A stretch of DNA of 64,000 bases from Liriodendron chinense (taxonomy: Eukaryota; Streptophyta; Magnoliopsida; Magnoliales; Magnoliaceae). Each line of letters begins with the position of its first letter. Within the stretch, counting starts at the first letter, position 1. Shown here piece after piece: positions 22,338-33,457 of the stretch. The stretch lies in the NCBI GenBank assembly GCA_003013855.2, contig PVNU02000998.1:62001-126000 (forward strand). The letters are read 5' to 3'. The notes below the pieces were generated by a model, which ran no database searches, had not been told where the DNA came from, and saw nothing but the letters and a program-made list of their open reading frames with translations. The translations under genes were made by a program, and so were the position numbers.

Positions 22338-23007
22338 CTTACTGTGTGAGATTTATCTTGCTCGCTGACGTAAAATGGATCGAGTGCCTTACCAGAAGAA
22401 ATTAGTTAATAAAAAGGCACTAGGGGTTCAAGGATCCACTTGTAGTAATCCTTGATGCTGCATTGTGAAAGTTCATCTCATGAGTTTCCAGGATTATCTT
22501 CTTCCTAGATCAACTAGACTATAAATCTCACGGTATATAGAGCAACAATCAAGCCAATGACAGGAATTTGCCTTACTGTCCTTCCGACGGCTTTCACACT
22601 ACATTTCAATTCCGGCTTTGGTTACCAAAAACTTGTTCGCTTCCCCAAGTGTAGGGTTGCGATGTAGTAATAATCTCGGTAAGACCGAGGTCGATCCACA
22701 GGGACTTATGTAGGAATTCACAAATACTTCCAATAGTTTCTATTGAAAAGCTAACAACCAGATTTAAGATGATTGATGTAAATAGTAACTTTGAACTGAA
22801 CTGAAGTAATCAATTAATAAAAAGGCACTAGGGTTTCAAGGATCCACTTGTAGCAATCCTTGATGCTCAATTCGCTGTGGTCTCACACTTGTGTGTCTTT
22901 GGATGTATAAAAGAATGGTTTCTAAAGGAGAATTGGGTTTTGGAGAATGGAATTGGTTTCACGCACTGTTTTGCTCGGGACTAGCAAAATGCTGGTTGGG
23001 GGGTGTC
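22338..23007. other. Scrambled junction of Athila LTR and 3'-UTR pieces
   Basis: Four pieces in mixed orientation, judged against element D. 22400-22462 is a minus-orientation LTR piece (AAAAAGGCACTAGGGGTTCAA). 22463-22635 is minus-orientation 3' UTR (matches 62941-63106). 22632-22890 is the LTR terminus TGTTCGCTTCCCC onward (matches 61160-61410). 22891-23007 is 3' UTR and PPT in + orientation (reverse of 62694-62810). At 23008 the minus-orientation UTR resumes. Internal inversions bounded by an LTR end suggest autointegration or template switching. Confidence 0.65.
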
Positions 23008-23755
23008 TAGCTAATCCATAAATCACATAATCCCTTCAACCCATGAAAATCGTGTAATGTGAATTAGGTGTAAGAGTGTTCAAATTTTCTATCAATCACA
23101 TCAATAGGGGAATTCACATATAAAATCATTATGTTAAGAGAAGTTCAAGACTTACAACATCATACATTTCATATCTCCTCTTTTTATGCTCATATCATCT
23201 TGAATGCATAGAAACAAAGTTTTCCAAAAGAGTTTTAAATTTTGGAGAAATCGAAAATTTTCTACATAATTGCTCGAGATGTTACAAAACTGCTGGATTC
23301 ATCTAAGTGATCCTACAACCCCCAACCAAATCTTGCATTGTCCTCAATGTAAAAGATGTGCAATGAGGAAAACATGAGAGCAATTTGAAAATAAAAGGGA
23401 GTGAGGAATGATAGTACCTGAGAGAGGGAAAAGTGGAATTCTTTCTCCTTCTAACAAACCTATGAAAAAGGAAACAAAAGTAACAAAATCCTAATCCTAA
23501 CTACTCTATACCTCCATCAGACTAGGAGATCAATTCCAACAACTCGTCTAAAAGCATAAAGTCAAGCAGAATCATTAGATGGATCAAAAGGTTTTGCAAT
23601 AACATCATCCAATATCCTGCGTTACAATATACATGTGTGTGAGTGATCCAGATAAGCCATTGAAAATTCCAAAAAAGAATTTCAATGGGTTAATTAATGT
23701 TTTCACGAGATGTATAAGAGGAGACAGTATCATATTTGTCAGAAAAAATATGTCT
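23008..23755 (-). other. 3' UTR and linker end of element C
   Basis: The minus strand carries the Athila 3' segment (on the + strand CCCCCAACCAAATCTTGCATTGTCC near 23318-23342). It closely matches 63304-63900 in element D. No gene. Confidence 0.65.
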
Positions 23756-25642
23756 CTATCCAGATTTTCCTAGGCATTGATTTTGCAAGTATGGATCATC
23801 CCAAGGTTGGTAAAGGTCGGTATGCATGATCCATAGAGGTGTGGAAATATGAATTGATTTCTCATTACAATAAAGTGTTGTTTCCACATCCTTCTCTTGG
23901 CTAATGTTATATGCCAATACCGACTCGAAAGGTGCGACTATATCCCTTATCACATCAACATTCTTATCAAGAGAATAGGCCACATCTTCTTCTAAGTGAT
24001 TAGAGTAAGGAGTTGAGAGGGACACATCTTCCACAATAGAATTGATCATGTTTATTTCGTGGGCCTCTTCATCTTCATCCGCTTGTTGGTTGTCAACATT
24101 AAAAGCATTTAACTCAATCGTCATATTACCAAAGGACATTTGTATGATCCCACTCCTACAATTGATGATAGCGTTTGATGTAGCTAGGAATGGGCAGCCA
24201 AGTATGACAGGAATTTGAGGGCCAATATTAACCATGGGTTGTGTGTCCAAGACAATGAAGTCCACTGGGTACTAGACCTTGTCAACTTGGACAAGAACGT
24301 CCTCAATCACCCTTATCGGAATACGAATCGATCGGTCAGCGAGTTGTAATGTGGTTTTGGTGGGTTTTAATTCACCTAAACCCAATTGTTCATAGACCGA
24401 AAAGGGTATTAAGTTCACACTTGCTCCTAGATCAAGTAAGGCATGCTTCACCCGGTAGTCTCCAATTATGCATGATATTGTTGGACTACCAGGATCTTTG
24501 TATTTCTTGGGCATCCCGTGATTTATAATGGTGCTTACATTTTCCGTTAAAAATGCCTTCTTTTGCACATGTATTTTTCTTTTTATCATACAAAGATTCT
24601 TAAAAAACTTAGCATATGACGGTATTTGTTTAATGGCATCCAACAATGGGATGTTGATCTTCACCTGCTTGAAAACCTCTAAAATTTTCAGGTTTTTGTC
24701 TAAAGGTTTGGGTGAAATCAACCTTTGGGGAAACAGGGGCAACCGGCTTGTATTGCCTTTCCGGTTCTTTCTCTTGTGGAGTGTTGTTCGGGCTATCATC
24801 CTCTTTGGAAATTTTCGGATCATTAGGCTTTGGGGCCTTCATCGGATTAGATTTATCAATTATTTTCCCACTTCGCAAAGTGGTGATAGCTTGAACATGC
24901 TCCATATGTTGGGAGGATGAGCTTGCATCTTGTATCTCAAATTGGGTCCTTGGGTTAGGAAGAGGTTGGGCAGGAAGTGTGCCTTTCTCCCTAATACTGA
25001 CGTGAGATTCAACCCTAGCCATTGAGGTTTTCAAGTCATTGATGGCTTGAGTTGTATTTTGATTAAATTTTAATTGCTCTCGCATGAACCCATCTATTTT
25101 CAGAGAATTAGTCTTGTTATACTCAGCTTGAACCGATACGAATGCTCCCAACATCTCCTCTAGCGTAACTTTTGGTGTAATGACTAGAAATGGACCGAGT
25201 ATAGGTTGAGCTTGAGGGATATCGTTTGCATTCGCAGTGGGTCCATTCCTCCAACTGAAGTTGGGATGGTTCTTCCAATTAGAATTAAACGTGTTTAAGT
25301 TTGGAGCACCAAATTGCCATTGATAACTATTTATGACATTTGATTGTTCTTGTAAGATGTCTTGAACCGCTGAAATTGTGGGACAATCTTGTGTTGTATG
25401 TTGATTTCCGGCACAAATTCCACAAACAGTTTCAACGTCCTTAGAGTTGATCATCTCTCCTTTCCTTAATTCCATGGCCTCGACTTTTCTTAGTGAGGCT
25501 AGCCACATGTGCACTTATGCTATCCTCTTCTGATAGGACATAAATTCCTCCTTTTTCCCTTTGTTGGCTAGTCTTGGAATTTGTTGGTTTAGATGTATCC
25601 CAAGATTGTGCATTCTCAGCCAATTCCTCCAAATAGTCCCAT
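23756..25642 (-). pseudogene. Gag C-part and protease of Athila element C
   Basis: The minus strand resumes after the solo LTR with VWDYLEELAENAQSWD, then EKGGIYVLSEEDSISAH. A frameshift is followed by the 294-codon frame 25514-24630 with an intact CCHC knuckle, CGICAGNQHTTQDC, then NSNWKNHPNFSWRNGP and ITTLRSGKIIDKS. A second frameshift near 24750 moves to the frame 24823-24272 containing the protease: DYRVKHALLDLGASVNLIPF with catalytic DLGAS preserved, then LQLADRSIRIPI. A stop near 24270 precedes DFIVLDTQPMVNIGPQIPVI and RPFLATSNAIIN. The protease site is better kept than in B. The ORF ends in the linker (LEEDVAYSLDKN...) with no RT after it. Confidence 0.85.
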
Positions 25643-25647
25643 ACTTC
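25643..25647 (+). repeat. Target-site duplication ACTTC, left copy
   Basis: Identical to 27732-27736, flanking the solo LTR 25648-27731. Confidence 0.93.
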
Positions 25648-26556
25648 TGTTAGAACTAGAAAATGAATACGATTACATTTTCTTGAAATGTGTAGGGTTT
25701 TGTTGCTCTGGGGTTCTGAATAATAGAAACATTCATAGACAATCACAAACATTCATAAAAGTACACAAGGAGAGATATCGCAAAGCGAATTTTATTCCAG
25801 AGATCCTGAGATCTTGTACATTCCAGGCCGTGATCTGGCACGAGCCCTTAATTACATCGAATGATCGATGACCCTTGATTAAAAGGCAAAAGACTAGTCA
25901 GCAGGGACTATGATCTGAGAGTTTGTGGTCATAGAGACCTGTATTTGTTTTGTTATGGACTGAACCATCTTTGTATTAGTCAGATGTCTATGTCCCATGT
26001 TTTGGCCGGAGATCCGGCTGAGACTATCAGGGTTTATGACTGAGAAGGACGACTCTGGGCCTGCGCCTATCAATGTATGGACAGGTGACCTCGGGAAGTC
26101 CACTCCGCAGTTGTGTTTACCTGCGTAGTCCAACCGACGGATGCCGTTTTTAATGGGTAGGGCATCGACTGCTGTGTTGTGGTAGTTCATAACAATCGTT
26201 TTGTAGTGAATTGAAACTCTTTGATATGGTTTATCGTGATAACCATAGTCCCGGTCGTCTAGCTTTTGACTCAAATCGGATCACATCTTTACAGAAAATA
26301 TGAATGATGACATGTTTGCATAACTCTGGATGCTGGCGGCGTCTCTTTCGAGAAGTCGTTTCGTTCATCGTGTCGAATCAGATTGGTCTTTGAAGATGCA
26401 CAATTCTGCTCATTTAGAGATCCTGGAATGTCCGTTTGACCATTTCATTGCGTCCGGAACATTCGAAATACCCAAAATAGGCTCAAACGGCACTTGAAAA
26501 CACTTAAAATTAAGCCCGGTACACCCATGAACATTTTCCGGAATTGGCTGATTTTT

Positions 26557-26790
26557 TGGGTGCGTGGGAGTCCAACGCACCTTGAAAATACAAATCCGCC
26601 TTTTGTTGATTTTACTGATGCATGGGGTAATTTTCAGGTGCGTTGGGGTCCAATGCACCCTAAAAATACAAATCCGCTTTTTGTTGAATTTTCGGGTGCG
26701 TGGGAGTCCAATGCACCCTGAAAATGCATATCCGCTTTTTTGTTCATTTTTTTTTATGCGTCGAACTATTTTCAGGTGCGCACTCATACT
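26557..26790. repeat. Hairpin repeat GGTGCGT(T/G)GG..CCAACGCACC, downstream cluster
   Basis: Units start near 26557, 26637 and 26694: GGGTGCGTGGGAGTCCAACGCACC, then about 35 bases (AAAATACAAATCCGCTTTTT). Each folds into a 9-10 bp stem with a tiny loop. In minus orientation the cluster is downstream of the TATA box. Confidence 0.75.
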
Positions 26791-27008
26791 TGTGATTTTT
26801 TTGTGATCCGGACCTACGGTGGTGTTGGACGGTGTGACCTTTCGGTGGAAGATGCCGGCGATCGGAAAAGAATTCTGGTCACCGGGAAAGTTTTCCGGCA
26901 GTCGGAAAAGGATTCCGGCGAGGGTTTCCGATGGTAAAATCCAAATACTCAGGAGATAATAGCTCTCTCTCTCTCTCTTAATCTGTACGAATGAACAGTG
27001 GGAGGGGG

Positions 27009-27016
27009 TATTTATA
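27009..27016 (-). promoter_or_regulatory. TATA box of the solo LTR
   Basis: The minus strand reads GGGTATAAATACCCC. A CT-microsatellite leader (GA on the minus strand) follows within 60 bases in the minus direction, near 26960. Confidence 0.6.
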
Positions 27017-27057
27017 CCCGAGAATACCGGACATCGACCAATGAGGAGCTGCCACGT

Positions 27058-27440
27058 ATGACGCACCCCAAATATCCTTTGACGCACCCTTAAATGGACG
27101 CGTGGGAGCTCTGACGCACCCCAAAATGAGATTCTGAGATGTGCTGATTTTATGGGTGCGTCGAGCTATTTTTTGGGTGCGTTGAGGTACAATGCATCCA
27201 AAAAATGCAACGCTGGTCCTTTGTGATTTTATGGGTGCGTTGGGATATTTTTGGACGCGTTGGCAATTTTAGGTGCGTTGGAGTCCAATGCACCCTAAAA
27301 TTGCAGTTTCGTATTTTCTGAATTTACGGACGCGTCAAAGGTATTTTTCAGATGCGTCAGAGGTGAAATACATCCTAAATCACTTGTTGAATTTTCATGA
27401 ATTTATGGGTGCGTCAAGCTGAATAATTGGGTGCGCTTGA
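27058..27440. repeat. GGTGCGT/ACGCACC motif array, upstream cluster
   Basis: About ten GACGCACC or GGTGCGTY words occur in both orientations, e.g. 27060, 27083, 27112, 27162, 27176, 27233, 27270-27295 (a full hairpin with ACTCCA loop side) and 27405. In minus orientation they lie directly upstream of the TATA box at 27009. Confidence 0.7.
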
Positions 27441-27731
27441 CGTACTCGTGTTTTGCAATTTTAGGTTTTGCGAAACGGAAGGCTTGTGGGGCCCGTTTCT
27501 CGGTGAATCGTCATGCACTGCTTATTATAATTCATGAAGGATGCCTCCGCTTGATTCTGGTCGGTTTCGATCACGGTGATCCGTGGGGTCCACCGGACAA
27601 AAATGGCTAAGTACTGGATCTTTTTGCAAATCTGGGTATTTGGGTGCATCGGGTTGTATTTTGTGGAATTTTCTCGAAGCACGTGCCCAGTTGATTTATT
27701 TTAGAGGGTACTGACTTTTGGGACCCCAACA

Positions 27732-27736
27732 ACTTC
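27732..27736 (+). repeat. Target-site duplication ACTTC, right copy
   Basis: Matches 25643-25647. Confidence 0.93.
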
Positions 27737-28545
27737 ATCGGCTTCCTTATTCATGAACTCCCCATTACACATCATCTCTACGAATTGGCGCATGGGTGAA
27801 GTCAGTCCTTCATAGAAAAAGCTTATAACCTGCCAAATTTCATAGCCATGATGTGGGCATACATTTAACAAGTCTTTGAACCTCTCCCAACATTGGAAGA
27901 AGGTCTCATCTTCCTTTTGGACAAAGTTCATGATAAGGCGCCTCAACATGTTCATTTTGTGAGTAGGGAAGAATTTTTTAATGAATTCCCTATGTATATC
28001 AGTCCATGCACCAATTGATCTTGGCCTTAATGCATGAAGCCAACCTTTAGCTTTATCCTTAAGGGTAAAAGGAAATAATTAAAGCCTAACCACATCATCA
28101 GTTACATTTGCAAAGTGCACTGGTGGTTATTACCTCATCAAATTCCTTAAAGTGTTGATAGGCACTTTCACTGTCTAATCCATGGAATCTCGGGAGGAGT
28201 TGGATTACTCCCGGTTTCAAATCCTACATTCCCTGCATTTTGAGGAAAAACTATGCATGAGGGAGTGCTCGCTCTTGCTGGTTGCAAGTAATCACGTAAT
28301 GTTCTTGGTCGGGGAACATTCTCAACCACATTCTCTCCCGTTTCGGTTTGGTTTTGGCTCAGATTTTGATTGGCCATTGGATTAGGTTGATTTACAGCCG
28401 TATTTTCAGACAAAATTGGAGAAGTTAGGTGTCTCCTAGCACGTGGTTCTCTGTCAATTCCTTTTACTATTCCCCCTTCACTAATGAGTCGGTTATTAGA
28501 ATCCCGAGCCCAATGTGGCATGCAAATCCTAAAAGAATGAAACAA
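27737..28545 (-). pseudogene. Gag N-part of Athila element C
   Basis: Minus-strand reading from the region of 28545: MPHWARDSNNRLISEGGIVK, then LRDYLQPARASTPSCIVFPQ, the same leader seen in element B near 12140. Stops and frame changes occur near 28170-28000. The gag core follows at 27955-27737: MNMLRRLIMNFVQKEDETFF, CWERFKDLLNVCPHHGYEIW, then QFVEMMCNGEFMNKEADEV. The solo LTR insertion at 27731 cuts directly after it. Gag builds the element's particle; this copy is inactivated by the stops and the insertion. Confidence 0.8.
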
Positions 28546-29068
28546 AAAGGAAAGAAGAATTCTTCCTTCCTTTCTTTACTCTTCTCTAAGACCGAAGCAC
28601 AAGGTGTCTTGCAATGGTTGTGCCAGAAGCAAGGATAGAGACCGATTTCTCCTGGTCAATAGGGGTTCAGAGAACTCCCCACCCACTCTTTGAATCTTTT
28701 GAGAAAAGTGCAGAAAAAGAAGAAAGAGGAGTAGAGGTGAGAGGAGAAATCTCTGAGCACAAGGTGATCCAAGACGGCAGAGCCGACCAATAGGAATCCA
28801 GGTGGCACAAGGCCTACCTATCAAAGATCCAGAAAGGAGTCTCCACCTACTCTACAAGAGATGAATATGATAAGAATGAATAGGAGAAGAATAAGAGTAA
28901 GGTTAGAATGATAGAACCTGACTTGGCACTTGAGATCCTTAAGTCTTCTTCAGCTTCCTAGAAATCCCTGCAAAAGAAAAATCAAACAAAACAAACTAAG
29001 TTAGTACAAGAATCTTAAAAATCCTAAATAGATACTATTTTTAGAAATTTTGTGAAAAACCGCCAAAG
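28546..29068 (-). other. 5' leader of element C
   Basis: Sequence between the primer site and gag on the minus strand. No additional ORF is convincing. Confidence 0.55.
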
Positions 29069-29086
29069 TCCCAGGCAACGGCGCCA
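29069..29086 (-). other. Primer-binding site, tRNA-Asp, element C
   Basis: The minus strand reads TGGCGCCGTTGCCTGGGA, one mismatch from the complement of the tRNA-Asp 3' end, six bases from the LTR at 29093. Confidence 0.9.
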
Positions 29087-30055
29087 AAAACTTGTTCGCT
29101 TCCCCAAGTGTAGGGTTACGATGTAGTAATAATCTCGGTAAGACCGAGGTCGATCCACAGGGACTTATGTAGGAATTCACAAATACTTCCAATAGTTTCT
29201 ATTGAAAAGCTAACAACCAGATTTGAAATGATTGATATAAATAATAACTTTGAACTAAACTGAAGTAATCAATTAATAAAAAGGCACTAGGGGTTCAAGG
29301 ATCCACTTGTAGCAATCCTTGATGCTCAATTCGCTGTGGTCTCACACTTTCTCAACTAGAATCGAAATTAAGATCTATCAAGTCAGATGATAAATCAGTT
29401 AAACCAACAATCTGCCATATGTAAGAACCATGTATATGATTCACTCAATGTAAGCTAGGACGAGCATACTTAATTGCATAGGTCAGTCCCAATTTCAATA
29501 GGCTAAGATCACAATCATAACCATCATTAAATCCTGTCACAAGACAAAACTAGATTATGATTTGAACTTATTCAAATCACATACACAGTCCCACATAGTA
29601 CAGAATTTTCAGAAAAGTAGAACTTTGGTAGGAAGTTCCCACATGAAAATCATAGTACTAGAGCGTACTCCAATTCATCGGATTATACAGGTTTAGACTA
29701 GTTCACAACAATTAAGAACTCAAGCAATTCTTCCAAACATCCATGAGTCATCATAAGACTAAGAACAACTACTTAGAACTTGAATTAAACTTCAAACCAT
29801 TGTTCATAAACATGAAATCCAACTTAAAACCAACTTAAACGAATTGAAACATCTTAGATTCACTACAAGCTTCACCTCTTAGCCTAACTAAGAGGTTTAG
29901 CCATTCATGATCCAAGGAATCATGAAACAAACTAAGGAAAACATAAAAACAGCAAACAAACTAGGAGGAGTTGTGGAACTCCGAAATCCACTTCCGCCGC
30001 CTCCCACCATGCTTAATTCGTTCTTCGATGCCCTAGGAACAATCCCTAGGTGTCC

Positions 30056-30062
30056 TTATATA
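30056..30062 (-). promoter_or_regulatory. TATA box of LTR C
   Basis: The minus strand reads CACTATATAAGGACACCTAGG, the same context as LTR B (10829) and D (62130). Confidence 0.7.
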
Positions 30063-30166
30063 GTGGGAAGCTCCGCAGCATCGGAATCATCTCAAATTAC
30101 GTAAGAGTACGCAGTGCGCAGAGAAAATCGGAGCCCAAAATAGAAACCACTGATTTTGCATGTTGC

Positions 30167-30375
30167 CGACCGATCTGGACCGGTCGGATTGGGCTGGCCG
30201 ACCGGTCACGACCGGTCTAGCCTATTCACTATCAGTCCAGCGAGTTCAGGGCCTGTTGGCCGACCGGTCTCGACCAGTCGGACCAAATGGTCATTGGTCC
30301 AGAGAGCTGGGAAGAGGTGACTAACCGGTCTAGACCGGTCGTGGCCCTTCTGGCCGACCGGTCACGACCGGTCTT
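30167..30375. promoter_or_regulatory. Five GACCGGTC dyads in U3 of LTR C
   Basis: The pairs are GACCGATC-TG-GACCGGTC, GACCGGTC-AC-GACCGGTC, GACCGGTC-TC-GACCAGTC, AACCGGTC-TA-GACCGGTC and GACCGGTC-AC-GACCGGTC. All have a 10-bp period; most are bordered by GGCC or TCGG. In element orientation the array ends about 105 bp upstream of the TATA box. Confidence 0.88.
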
Positions 30376-30611
30376 ACCCTATTTTTCTTCATTTCTTTCT
30401 TCTTTTCTTCTTTCCCTGCTTCCTTCTTTCTTCGGCCCACCCTCGGTCTTCATCCAAGGCTCTAAATAGATCATTTTGGTCTTCAATTGGGCGGAGTCCC
30501 TCTCATTCCTACAATCATGAAATCATGCATTAGATTAATCTTTAAATCATGAAAACCTTACATAATGAGTTATGAATTGGGGTTATAATATGCACAATTA
30601 AGAGCTCAACA

Positions 30612-32211
30612 CTTACCAGCAATAGAAGCTGGAAATGGATGAAAATTCTATACCTTTTCTTGCATTTCAGAAAACCCAACAAATACCTAAACATTGCAAA
30701 ATCAGCCTTCAAAATCACAAAAATATTTCTACTATTTTCAATAACACTGATCTCCATCCTAACTACTCAGGTAAAGATTCGGATCAATACTTGCAAAAAT
30801 CACAAAAATTGTCACTATCCCCAGCAAAGCACTTCAGGAATCTCGAACTCCACTCATCCACTTCACAGTATTGGGATGACGGATCCAATCGCCTGCAAAT
30901 TGGAATCTTGACCAAAACTGGCAACCAAACACCATCTCAATTACATCCCTTCCCCAGAAGAATATTTTGAGGTTGCAACCTAGAACCTCCTTCATCCATT
31001 CCCAACAGCAATGCAACAGCATTTTGGGACAATGGACCTGATCGACCACGGGTCGGGATCTTGACCAACCTGCTGACCAAACATCCGCATTAAAAAGAAA
31101 ATCCCTAGGGGAGTAAAACCCTACAAGCAATAAGCTCAAGTTCTCTACATCCCCAACAAAAGCCAAATCATTAAATGAGAAGAGAATGAGTCAAACCATG
31201 CATCCATCATCAAATGTGCATCCACATGCATCAGCATCCATCACATCAATCATCATATTTACCTTCTTTCAAAATAAAATTCAGGTTAGTCAAATACCCC
31301 ACAGGCATCCCCAGTGGAGGCACGTGCAAGCCAGATTTCCTTTTAAAAAAGATAAAAAAATATATGCATTATTTCTATTTGTAAATAAAAACCCCACGAA
31401 GTATCATTCCCCAGAGTGGGTATCTTTTTAAAATCCAAAAATATTTTCTCATGAGAGCGTTCGGCCTCTAAGACACTAAGAGATCTTCCATATCTCTGGA
31501 TAGGAGCAAACGCAAAAATCGAATAAGATCCGATGTCTCGTGATTTCCTCGGAGACCATCGGATCCAATGCACTCAAAGTATGATTGAACTGAACTCCAG
31601 TGTCAGTGCGGTCATACCAAATGCCAAGATACGAAAAGATGAAAGCCAAAAGGCTCGGTCAAAGAAACCATTTGAACGGTTGAAACGATGAATTGTAACT
31701 CAAGTATCAAAACCAGCAGATTTGGTGGAAAGGGTTCACCGGCACATACCTAGGCGTGGATGCCTGAAGTACCTTGACTTGAGTCCAAGTCGAAGTAGTG
31801 GATTACCCATAAGGCCGCGCAGACACAGGGCAGCTAACCACTTTGACAGTCAAGCGAAACAAGTACTCCTGGAGTGATCCAGGAAAGTAACAAGTCAATC
31901 AATTACAGGATCAGTAACTCGTAAGACTGTATGGACGCAAAGGCTCTGATGTACCTTTCAATGTTAGTATCGATCGGGAATGGAAGGGTTGCGATTGGGT
32001 ACCCAAGTTACAGCTCATGCAAGGACAATCGCAACGTTTTCTCCAAACTCCTGCAGTATGTGCGAGTTATCTATTTTCAGACAATCAACTGACTCAGATA
32101 CAAAGGCAAGCAAAGATTCCAGACCATGGTTTATGAAAGACCAGGTCAGAAGTGGGGTGTCCACTTGCTTTGACATTCGGTTGCACTCAACCTCTGCCAA
32201 AGAGGGGCATC
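30612..32211 (+). other. Tat-type 3' region to the right of element C
   Basis: No coding frame of interest. It resembles the non-coding 3' part of a Tat element and ends with the PPT-like GCCAAAGAGGGGCATC just before the LTR-like block at 32212. It could be the continuation of element A beyond the B/C insertion, or an unrelated Tat remnant. Confidence 0.45.
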
Positions 32212-33457
32212 TATAGACACCCCACCTTCGGCTACAAAGCTGGTTGAGATGGTTGAATGGATGGAGGTCCATACCCCCAAACCCTATATCCAAACCCATC
32301 CAAACTCACCCTTGAAAGCCCTAATCCATAGCCCAACTCAAGCCTTAACCCAGTCAACTCACCCCTAAAGATTAACCCGAAAAACCCCCCATAAGAAAAA
32401 CCAGTCCAAAAATTCTAAAAAAGTCAAACTTGGTGAGTCAACCCACTGAGTCAAATCACTGGGTCAGTCCAACCCTTGCACCCAGTCGACTCACCTTGTC
32501 AAACCCATTTTCAAAACCCAGTTGACTCACCCGATTTCGAGCCTTAGCTTCAGAGTAGCTCTGAACCTCGAGCCTGAGGCTTTCTTGCTTTATGTTTTGA
32601 GGCCGTACACTCTGAAGCTAAAATAAGGCAGCCGTACGGGCGGCCGTCTGAGGGCCGCTCGTTCATATTTACAAGAACTGCCATTTCTCGCAGCTATAAA
32701 TACCCTCGCCCTTTCTCATTCTCAGCATCCACTTCCCCTTTCTTCAATCTGAGAGTTTTCGAGCCCATCTCCATCCCTTTAACCCATTCCTCCACCAAGG
32801 AGAGCTCAAGTGAGAAGAGTCTAGCCCTGGTCCAGCCCAGCCTGACCCTAGTTCAAGTCTCTCAAGCTACCAAAGTCCCAATCTTAGCCACTCGAAGCTA
32901 AACCTTACGAAGCCTCCATCCATCCAGCTACTCTTATATCATGCATTATCTCATTTGCATCTAGCATAAGTGCAACATTTATTATTCTTCCAACCCCCTC
33001 TGCGTGTCATTCCAATACAAACACTTGATCAGGACTTAGTGTATGCTTTGAAGCTTGCCGGTTCGTCCGGAACTTACTCATTAGAAACTCTAGCCGATTA
33101 AACACACAACATGCATCTTACATAAAGCACCTGTCATTTCGAGCGTATGCTCTGGGCTTGCCTGTTAATGGAAACATGCCCATCAGAAACTCTTACTGTT
33201 CAGACCTACATTCATGCATCATATCATTCATGAGAATGTATGAGGATTAATTCAGACTTTCAAGTATTAGTTTGATTCTGTGAAGTAAAGACTGTACAGT
33301 GAGTGCCTAACACCTCCCACCCTGTAACCGTGATCCCTTACCTCGAATCTCTGACCGCAGATAAAAAATAGTCATTTTAGAGGAAGGAATCATCGGATTC
33401 CCTTCTCTAACGTTTCTTCGGGGTCTAGCCGATTATAGATTTGAACTAACTGGCTAG
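32212..33457 (+). repeat. Tat-type LTR
   Basis: It begins TATAGACACCCC directly after the PPT-like AGAGGGGCATC (Tat LTRs classically begin TGTAGACACC). A TATA box lies at 32695-32702 (CAGCTATAAATACC). U5 has the Tat-like phrase GTGCCTAACACCTCCCACC...GTAACCGTGATCCCTTACC. It ends near 33457, where a degenerate PBS (TGTCGACTCTGGTC) follows. It is not the partner of the LTR at 43033-43712: apart from TGTAGA the two do not match. Confidence 0.6.
32695..32702 (+). promoter_or_regulatory. TATA box of the Tat-type LTR
   Basis: TATAAATA in GCAGCTATAAATACCCTCG, a strong plant TATA context at about 480 bp into the LTR. Confidence 0.65.

Larger units (their letters stand above)
25648..27731 (-). mobile_element. 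Solo LTR (2084 bp) inside gag of element C
   Basis: The + strand reads TGTTAGAAC...GGACCCCAACA (TG...CA) with the duplication ACTTC on both sides. No internal domain is present, so it is a solo LTR left by recombination between LTRs, or a very short element. The minus strand holds a TATA box (27009-27016) followed by a CT-rich leader, so minus is the likely orientation (start TGTTGGGGTCCC). The superfamily is not recognised. It carries many hairpin-forming GGTGCGT...ACGCACC units on both sides of the TATA box. Confidence 0.88.
23008..30611 (-). mobile_element. Non-autonomous Athila-type element C, minus strand
   Basis: Read on the minus strand: LTR 30611-29093, tRNA-Asp primer site, 5' leader, gag, protease, short linker, then 3' UTR. 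Like B, it lacks RT, RNase H and integrase. A 2084-bp solo LTR splits gag (25648-27731). Its own 3' LTR survives only as pieces in 22338-22890. B and C point tail-to-tail and form a large interrupted inverted repeat. Confidence 0.82.
29093..30611 (-). repeat. 5' LTR of Athila element C
   Basis: On the + strand it starts TGTTCGCTTCCCC and ends TAAGAGCTCAACA, 1519 bp. It aligns throughout with the LTR of element D (61160-62693) and shares its ends with LTR B (inverted) and the solo LTR at 37436. Confidence 0.93.

Noticed and set aside
26410..27087. 225-codon minus-strand ORF
   Set aside because: It lies wholly inside a solo LTR and is made of the GGTGCGT hairpin repeats; periodic repeats keep the frame open.
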